A DNA stretch of 64,000 nt from Polyangiaceae bacterium (GTDB lineage: Bacteria; Myxococcota_A; Polyangia; Polyangiales; Polyangiaceae), in contig JABTUA010000002.1 of NCBI GenBank assembly GCA_015075635.1, positions 248,001 to 312,000 of the forward strand, read 5' to 3'. A model generated the notes under the pieces. The model ran no database searches, was not told the DNA's origin, and saw nothing but the letters and a program-made list of their open reading frames with translations. The position numbers were made by a program, and so were the translations under genes. Numbering within the stretch: position 1 is the stretch's first letter; the number at the start of each line of letters is the position of its first letter. This document shows, in pieces, positions 59,361-64,000 of the stretch.

Positions 59361-60522
59361 GGCATGGCTGCTCGCGGCGGCGATCGGGGTCGCGCCCTCG
59401 TCGCTCCAAGCCTCGCCTCGGGTGGAGCGCGCCGCGCTGCCGCCCCGCGCGACCGGCTGGCAGGAGAGCGGCTTCGGCGCGGTGCGCGGCGTGACCATCG
59501 GTCCCATCGAGAGCGCGCTCCACCCGAACAAGGGCTACGGCAGCGAGGCCTACCAGCGGACTCTGTCCGAGGCGCGGCGCATGGGCGCGACCTGGGTGAG
59601 CCTGACGCCGTTCGGGCGCGTCTGGGATCTGGCGCCGACCGGCGTGTCCACGACCTTCGAGCTCGACCACGCCGAGAACCGCGTCGCGACCAAGCGTGCC
59701 ATCGAGCAAGCTCACGAGGCCGGCCTGCGCGTGCTCCTGGTGCCGCACTTGTGGGTCGAGACCGGGGGCTGGCGCGCGCTGATCGATCCGGGCAGCGACG
59801 AGCGCTGGGAGGCCTGGGCGGCGAGCTACCGCGAGTTCTTGCTCGGCTGGGCCAAGCTCGCCGCCGAGACCGGAGTGGAAATGCTCTCGGTGGGCGTCGA
59901 GCTCCGAAGCTGGCTGACCACGGCGCGGGCGCCGAGCTTCTCGGCCCTCGTTCGAGACGTCCGCAGCGTGTACCCCGGGCTCCTGACCTACGCCGCGAAC
60001 TGGGACGACGTGGACCGCACGGTCATCCTCGGCGAGCTCGACGTGATCGGCATCAACGCCTTCTTTCCGTTGGCCGAGAAGGAGGGCGCGACGCGCGCCG
60101 AGCTGATGGCAGGGGGTCGCAGTGTGGCGAGCAAGCTCGGAGCGCTGGCCCGGAGCTGGGACAAGCCGGTCATGTTCACCGAGTTCGGCTACACCACGCG
60201 GCCCAACCCGGCCATCAAGCCCTGGGAGTGGCCCGACGGCATGAGCAACGTCGTGGTCGACGAGCTCGCGCAGGCCGAGGCGTATTACGCCCTGTTGTCC
60301 GCCTTCCTCGACGAGCCGAGCTTCGCCGGCTTCTTCGTCTGGCGCCTGTATGCCGATCCCGACGACATGTCGCAGGAGGCCGAGTGGGGCTTCTCCCCGC
60401 GCGGGAAGGTCGCGGAGCTGGTGCTCCGCGACGCGTTCTCCGCACACTGGGGCGCCGACGGCCCGCGGGCGCTCGCCACGTCCACGGTGCGCTTCGGCGC
60501 GTTCGAGATCGGGAAGTACTGA
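59350..60522 (+). CDS. GTA-clan glycoside hydrolase (GH113-like)
   Basis: A 390-residue exported TIM-barrel glycosidase. Signal MALRAWLLAAAIGVAPSSLQA is followed by RGVTIGPIES and GYGSEAYQRTLSEARRMGATWV. The acid/base is in EMLSVGVELRSW and the nucleophile in PVMFTEFGYTTRP; FFVWRLYADPDD follows near the end. The layout resembles GH113 beta-mannanases and the GTA-like glycosidases of unknown specificity. It overlaps the HAD gene by 11 bases, suggesting coupled translation. Substrate unknown. Confidence 0.8.
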   Translation: MALRAWLLAAAIGVAPSSLQASPRVERAALPPRATGWQESGFGAVRGVTIGPIESALHPNKGYGSEAYQRTLSEARRMGATWVSLTPFGRVWDLAPTGVSTTFELDHAENRVATKRAIEQAHEAGLRVLLVPHLWVETGGWRALIDPGSDERWEAWAASYREFLLGWAKLAAETGVEMLSVGVELRSWLTTARAPSFSALVRDVRSVYPGLLTYAANWDDVDRTVILGELDVIGINAFFPLAEKEGATRAELMAGGRSVASKLGALARSWDKPVMFTEFGYTTRPNPAIKPWEWPDGMSNVVVDELAQAEAYYALLSAFLDEPSFAGFFVWRLYADPDDMSQEAEWGFSPRGKVAELVLRDAFSAHWGADGPRALATSTVRFGAFEIGKY

Positions 60523-60528
60523 ACCAGC

Positions 60529-61236
60529 TCAGGGCGCCGAGGCGAACTTCGCGGTGCGCCGCTGCAACGCCTGGATCCGGCTCTCCGAGTCGAGGTTCGC
60601 GTCCGTGGTGCCCTTGCGCGTGCGCCACATGACGATGTCCAGGTCGCACGCCTCTGGAGAGCTGCCGCCGGTGGAATCGAGCGTGCCCTTGGCGATGGTG
60701 TGAGTCCCCGAGTCTCCGGGGATGTCGATCTCCTTGTCGAAGATGCACGACCCAGTGATCTTCATCGACATGTCGTCGTTGCTGCCGGACGGATCCCAGG
60801 TCAGCACCAGGTCGTCGTTGGCGCGGGATGGGCTGTTGGTCGGAAGCGCGCCGATGGTGAACGGCGCCGGCAACGTCGCCACGTTCCCCAGCGCGTCGTC
60901 GTCTTCCTCGCGCTCCAGCATGACCTTGAACTCGGTCTCGGCTGCGTTGGTCGGGAAGCTGGTGAGGTAGACACCCTCCGACTCGGCCTGCATGTCCTTC
61001 TTCTCGCCGCCGGCGTCGCAGACCAGCTTGTCGCCGTTCTCGAGGATCACGTAGGTGTTGCTCTCGTCGCCGCCGACGCGGAGGATGGCCTGGACCTCGG
61101 ACGAAGAAGCGTTTGCAGTCACCGTGATGGTCGCCGCGATGCCCTTGGTGCGGATGTTCGACGACGAGGTGGTTTCCTTCTGCGAGCAGCCCGTGGCTGC
61201 CGCAAGAATTGCGAGGGAAATGAGCCCGATCTTCAT
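60529..61236 (-). CDS. Lipoprotein of unknown function, 235 residues
   Basis: Predicted lipoprotein: IGLISLAILAAATGC with Cys17. The body is beta-rich, with repeating Thr/Ser/Val strands (KGIAATITVTANASSSEVQA, TYVILENGDKLVCD, TEFKVMLEREEDDD, DLVLTWDPSG) and one disulfide-capable Cys pair (SGSC-type ITGSCIF, EACDLD). It resembles a single or double immunoglobulin-like sandwich. No catalytic motif is seen. It stops 6 bases from the convergent glycosidase and has a 133-base gap before the transglycosylase gene upstream. Confidence 0.65.
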   Translation of the reverse strand: MKIGLISLAILAAATGCSQKETTSSSNIRTKGIAATITVTANASSSEVQAILRVGGDESNTYVILENGDKLVCDAGGEKKDMQAESEGVYLTSFPTNAAETEFKVMLEREEDDDALGNVATLPAPFTIGALPTNSPSRANDDLVLTWDPSGSNDDMSMKITGSCIFDKEIDIPGDSGTHTIAKGTLDSTGGSSPEACDLDIVMWRTRKGTTDANLDSESRIQALQRRTAKFASAP

Positions 61237-61343
61237 TGCATGCCTCCCGATGGCGGACCCTCACAGCAACATCTGGGCCGCAGGTCTTTTGCCGGGGAAT
61301 GCCCGGGGCAGGCTTCAGGCTGCCGGGGCAGAGCGATCGCGGG

Positions 61344-61365
61344 GGTGTGACCCCGAGGCCACACC
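61344..61365 (-). terminator. Possible hairpin after the transglycosylase gene
   Basis: GGTGTG (61344-61349) can pair with CACACC (61360-61365) across a GC-rich loop. It lies just downstream of the lytic transglycosylase stop on the minus strand. No T-run follows, so it is only a weak terminator candidate. Confidence 0.2.
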
Positions 61366-61369
61366 GGGC

Positions 61370-63643
61370 TCAGTACGCCGCTTCGCCCGCCCGTAGCCCC
61401 GTCGGGATCTCGAGCGCGAGGCGCGGCACGGCTTCGTCCCCACCGGCGAGGTAGGCGTACCGCGCCAGGTTTCCGACCACCCGGCCCACGTACACCCGGG
61501 TCTCGTCGTACGGGATGCGCGCGACGAACACGTCGAGGGGGAGCTTCTCGCCGGTCTCCAGCCAGCGACTGACGGCGCTCGGACCCGCGTTGTACGCAGC
61601 GGCGCCGAGGGCCACGTTGCCGCCGAAGGTCCCGAGCACCTTCGAGAGATAGAAGCTGCCCAGGCGAATGTTGTACGCGGGGTTCGAGAGCAAGAGCGGC
61701 TCGAAGGTGAGCTCGAGCTCCTTGGCGGCGTTCCGCGCCGTGGGTGGGATGAGCTGCAAGAGCCCGACCGCGTTCGCGGGCGAGACTACCGTCGGGGAAA
61801 ACGCGCTCTCCTGACGCATCACCGCGTAGAGCAGATCGTTGGGCAACCCCCACTGCTTCTCGGCGCTGCGCACCAGCTCCTCGTAGGGCCTCGGATAGAC
61901 GCAGTCCCAGATCCAACGCGTGTCCGGCGCGGGCGCGCGGGCGAGGTCGGTGGGGCGCGCGGCGCGTTGGCCGACGCGGTAGCGCCGCGCGGCCGGACCG
62001 AGCTCACCGTACATGCGGCAGAGGGCCTCGTCTCCCCGCGGAGCGTACTTGCGCCGGATGTCTTCCTCTTGTCTCTCGAGCACCTGCTCGGCGTCGGTGT
62101 CGAAGCCCAGCGAGTGGAGCAGGCGCGCCTTGGCCGGGAGCTCGACCGCGAGCTCGCCCCGCACCGGACCGAGCTTCGGCGGCTCGATGGGCGGCGGCGC
62201 GGGATGACCCAGCTTGGCGAGGCGCGTGGACGCCGCGAGGGCGGCGAAGGAGAGCGGGCGTTCCTCGACGACCTTCTGGTACACACGCGCCGCGGCGGGC
62301 TTCTTTCCCGCGCCCTCCAGCGCGACCCCGGTCAGCTCCTGAATGCTCGCTCGTTCGTGATCGTTGGTCTCGATCTCGGCCAGCTTGGCCAGCGTCTTGG
62401 CGGCCTTGTCGTGCTGGCCCGAGGCCAGCCAGGCGACCGCCTGCTCGTAGTGGACCTGCCCCGAGAATCGCCCTTCTTTGGCGTGGCGCTTGGTGTAGGC
62501 CGCGTAGGCGTTGGCGGCTTCCTTCCAGCGCCCGCCGACGTAGAGCAGACGCGCAGAGAGGAAACGCCCCTGCTCCGCGTAAGGGCTGGTCTTGAAGCGC
62601 CGCGCAACCTCTCCGTAGACGGCGATGGCCTTGTCGTCCTTGTGCGCGCGGGAGAGAGCGCGCGCAGCGTGGAACAAGTCGTGGGCCGCGTGCTCGCCGC
62701 CCAGGCGAGACGCTTCGGTCAGGACCTCGGCGGCCCGCAGGAAGTCCCGGGCCTGGTAGAGCGCCCAGCCCTTGGCGTGCAGCGCCTCGGCCTTGGTCAC
62801 GCCGGGGCCGTCTGCCTTGTCGATGGCCGAGAGCTCTCGCTCCACCAGCTCGACCTTGCCTGCTCGCGCCATCGCCAGCGCGCGCTCGTAGCGCTCGCGC
62901 TTGCTGAGCGCGCGCTTCGGCGCGAGCTTCTCCAAGCGCGCGTCCACGTCGCTGGCGAATTCCGCCGCGGGAGCGAACGTCGCGAGCCAGCGCAGCTCGG
63001 CGCTGGCGATGTCCGCGGCGCCCTGCTTCTCCGCGATCAGCGCGCGGGCGTGGCGCGCCTCGATCTCCACGCGGCTCGGACCGTTCTTCTTCTGCTTCGC
63101 CTTGTTGCCAGCGGTGGCCAGGCCCACCGCGCGATCCGCGGCGCGACGCGCCTCGTCGAGCTTGCCGGCGCGCTCCCAAGCGAGCGCCGCGCGGGTGAGC
63201 GCGCTCGCCGTCTTCTTGGCTTCGAAGTGTCGCGCGGCCGGCTCGAAGGGCCCGACCTTGGCCTGCGCTTCGGCGCGGTCGTCGGCGATCTCGTCGGCCA
63301 AGACTCCGAGCTGGCGCTCCAGACCGTCCAAGAGCCGGGCGGCCTCCTTGTCGTCGCCGAGCGCGCGAGCCACTCGCGCCCGCGCGAAGCGCACCTCGGG
63401 TCGGTCGCGCCCGGCGCCGAGGGCGTCGATGAGCTTGGCCGCGTCGGCGAAGCGCCCGAGGCGAATGGCCTCGGCCCACTCGCTGGGCGAGATGTCGGGG
63501 ACGGCCGCGCTGGCCTCGGCGTCCGGCGGAGCGGCGGAGGGGGCGGGGGGCGCCGACGCGCTGGGGGACGGCGGCGGGCCGGAGCCGCGGGCGCAGGCCG
63601 CGAAGACCAGCGCGATCGAGGCGAAGGATCCCAGGCGCCGCAT
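61370..63643 (-). CDS. Soluble-lytic-transglycosylase-type lipoprotein with TPR repeats
   Basis: A 757-residue predicted lipoprotein (SIALVFAAC, Cys17; then a Pro/Ala/Ser linker). Residues 50-480 are helical repeats of TPR/Slt-U type (ALLAGWALYQARDF-like pairs, YGEVARRFKTSPYAEQG). The C-terminal 170 residues are the SLT domain: LPNDLLYAVMRQESAFSPTV (catalytic Glu), ANAVGLLQLIP, NIRLGSFYLSKVLGTFGGN and AAAYNAGPSAVSRW. It cleaves peptidoglycan glycan strands, forming 1,6-anhydro-MurNAc ends, in the periplasm. Single gene. Confidence 0.92.
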   Translation of the reverse strand: MRRLGSFASIALVFAACARGSGPPPSPSASAPPAPSAAPPDAEASAAVPDISPSEWAEAIRLGRFADAAKLIDALGAGRDRPEVRFARARVARALGDDKEAARLLDGLERQLGVLADEIADDRAEAQAKVGPFEPAARHFEAKKTASALTRAALAWERAGKLDEARRAADRAVGLATAGNKAKQKKNGPSRVEIEARHARALIAEKQGAADIASAELRWLATFAPAAEFASDVDARLEKLAPKRALSKRERYERALAMARAGKVELVERELSAIDKADGPGVTKAEALHAKGWALYQARDFLRAAEVLTEASRLGGEHAAHDLFHAARALSRAHKDDKAIAVYGEVARRFKTSPYAEQGRFLSARLLYVGGRWKEAANAYAAYTKRHAKEGRFSGQVHYEQAVAWLASGQHDKAAKTLAKLAEIETNDHERASIQELTGVALEGAGKKPAAARVYQKVVEERPLSFAALAASTRLAKLGHPAPPPIEPPKLGPVRGELAVELPAKARLLHSLGFDTDAEQVLERQEEDIRRKYAPRGDEALCRMYGELGPAARRYRVGQRAARPTDLARAPAPDTRWIWDCVYPRPYEELVRSAEKQWGLPNDLLYAVMRQESAFSPTVVSPANAVGLLQLIPPTARNAAKELELTFEPLLLSNPAYNIRLGSFYLSKVLGTFGGNVALGAAAYNAGPSAVSRWLETGEKLPLDVFVARIPYDETRVYVGRVVGNLARYAYLAGGDEAVPRLALEIPTGLRAGEAAY

Positions 63644-63700
63644 GACCCCGGGTTTCCTAGCACGCCCCGCGGGCTCGGCCGAAAATCCCGGCCCGCCGGC

Positions 63701-64000
63701 TCACCAGCCGAGGCGGTACTCGGCCCGGAGCAGCGCGGTGAAGTACGGCGCGTCCCCGACCCCGCCGAGCGGGTCGCTCTGGAAGCCGACGTAGGCGACC
63801 TGCACGCCGAGGCCGAAGGTCCGCGACAGCGTGTAGTCGAGCCCGAGGGGGACCGAGACGCCGAGCTCGCGTTGCTTCAAGTGGGCGGGCCATGGCCCTC
63901 CGGTGAACGCGTAATACCCGCCCAGGATTCCGAAGTAGGGCACCCACTCGAGCACGTCGAGCTTGTACACGACGCCGGCCGCTGCGGAGTAGAGCCGGGT
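63701..64000 (-). CDS. Partial outer-membrane beta-barrel protein
   Basis: The last 99 residues of a longer protein that runs off the right edge. The alternating-hydrophobic strands, with Tyr/Trp at strand ends (AAGVVYKLDVLEWVPYFGIL, ELGVSVPLGLDYTLS, GLGVQVAYVGF) and a terminal YFTALLRAEYRLGW, fit an outer-membrane barrel whose final strand ends in an aromatic residue. The family is not identified. The start lies outside the window. Confidence 0.65.
   Translation of the reverse strand, partial: TRLYSAAAGVVYKLDVLEWVPYFGILGGYYAFTGGPWPAHLKQRELGVSVPLGLDYTLSRTFGLGVQVAYVGFQSDPLGGVGDAPYFTALLRAEYRLGW

Noticed and set aside
1..64000. tRNA, rRNA, CRISPR array, insertion sequence or secondary-metabolite cluster
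   Set aside because: I looked for T-loop motifs, regularly spaced repeats, transposase genes and PKS/NRPS modules and found none convincing.

Overview
The window is a GC-rich, tightly packed stretch of bacterial chromosome. It fits a myxobacterium, most likely of the Sorangium/Polyangium type. The evidence is a C-terminal MYXO-CTERM-type sorting signal (PHP protein, 7678..9276), many lipoproteins with lipobox cysteines, a Gly/Ser-rich Cys-rich lipoprotein (9291..10091), a FrzS-like pseudo-receiver/coiled-coil protein (45870..47984), an AgmX/GltJ-like zinc-ribbon/GYF protein (33870..35657) and a Hanks-type kinase (31888..32985). GTG and TTG starts are common. I saw no tRNA, rRNA, CRISPR array, insertion sequence or prophage. 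No stretch longer than 300 bases lacks a gene.

Layout. 1-5160: lipoproteins, a DNA glycosylase, an FKBP isomerase, and a MscS channel with a cyclic-nucleotide-binding tail followed by an endonuclease/phosphatase-fold lipoprotein. 5393-10091: a minus-strand envelope operon (Cys-rich lipoprotein, CehA-like PHP hydrolase, membrane sulfatase-fold enzyme). 10171-13841: alkylation repair (Ada/AraC/AlkA fusion plus Ogt), then an acyltransferase and a short-chain dehydrogenase-fold protein. 14174-21591: PhoD-like phosphatase, metalloprotease-like and other lipoproteins, GH35-like glycosidase, YrdC/TsaC-family protein and ferredoxin. 21604-29364: large lipoproteins, a MazF-like toxin-antitoxin pair, and an S8-protease-like lipoprotein whose 5' end carries a heptanucleotide repeat. 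29451-36830: class A PBP, kinase, PgeF, GYF protein, acetyltransferase and SGNH hydrolase. 36930-44951: thiolase and a minus-strand locus of two c-type-heme-motif proteins around a HEAT-repeat protein, the first resembling the hydrazine synthase alpha family. 45134-52544: HisIE, FrzS-like protein, transporter, and a four-gene nucleoside-salvage operon ending in an aminoacyl-tRNA-protein transferase. 52686-64000: ECF sigma/FecR pair, a nucleotidyltransferase cassette bounded by 50-bp direct repeats, IF-1, a HAD protein, a GTA-clan glycosidase, a lytic transglycosylase and a partial outer-membrane protein.

The most notable signal is the S8 protease start. The only start with a strong Shine-Dalgarno sequence (ATG at 29312) lies upstream of five TGCGTGC-type heptamers and is out of frame with the protease. 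Three or six copies would put it in frame and give a clean lipoprotein signal, which is what a phase-variable switch would look like. Other leads are the heme-protein locus, the nucleotidyltransferase cassette with nested palindromes at its start, and a TonB-like C-terminal domain that appears to be shared by the GYF protein and the FecR regulator.
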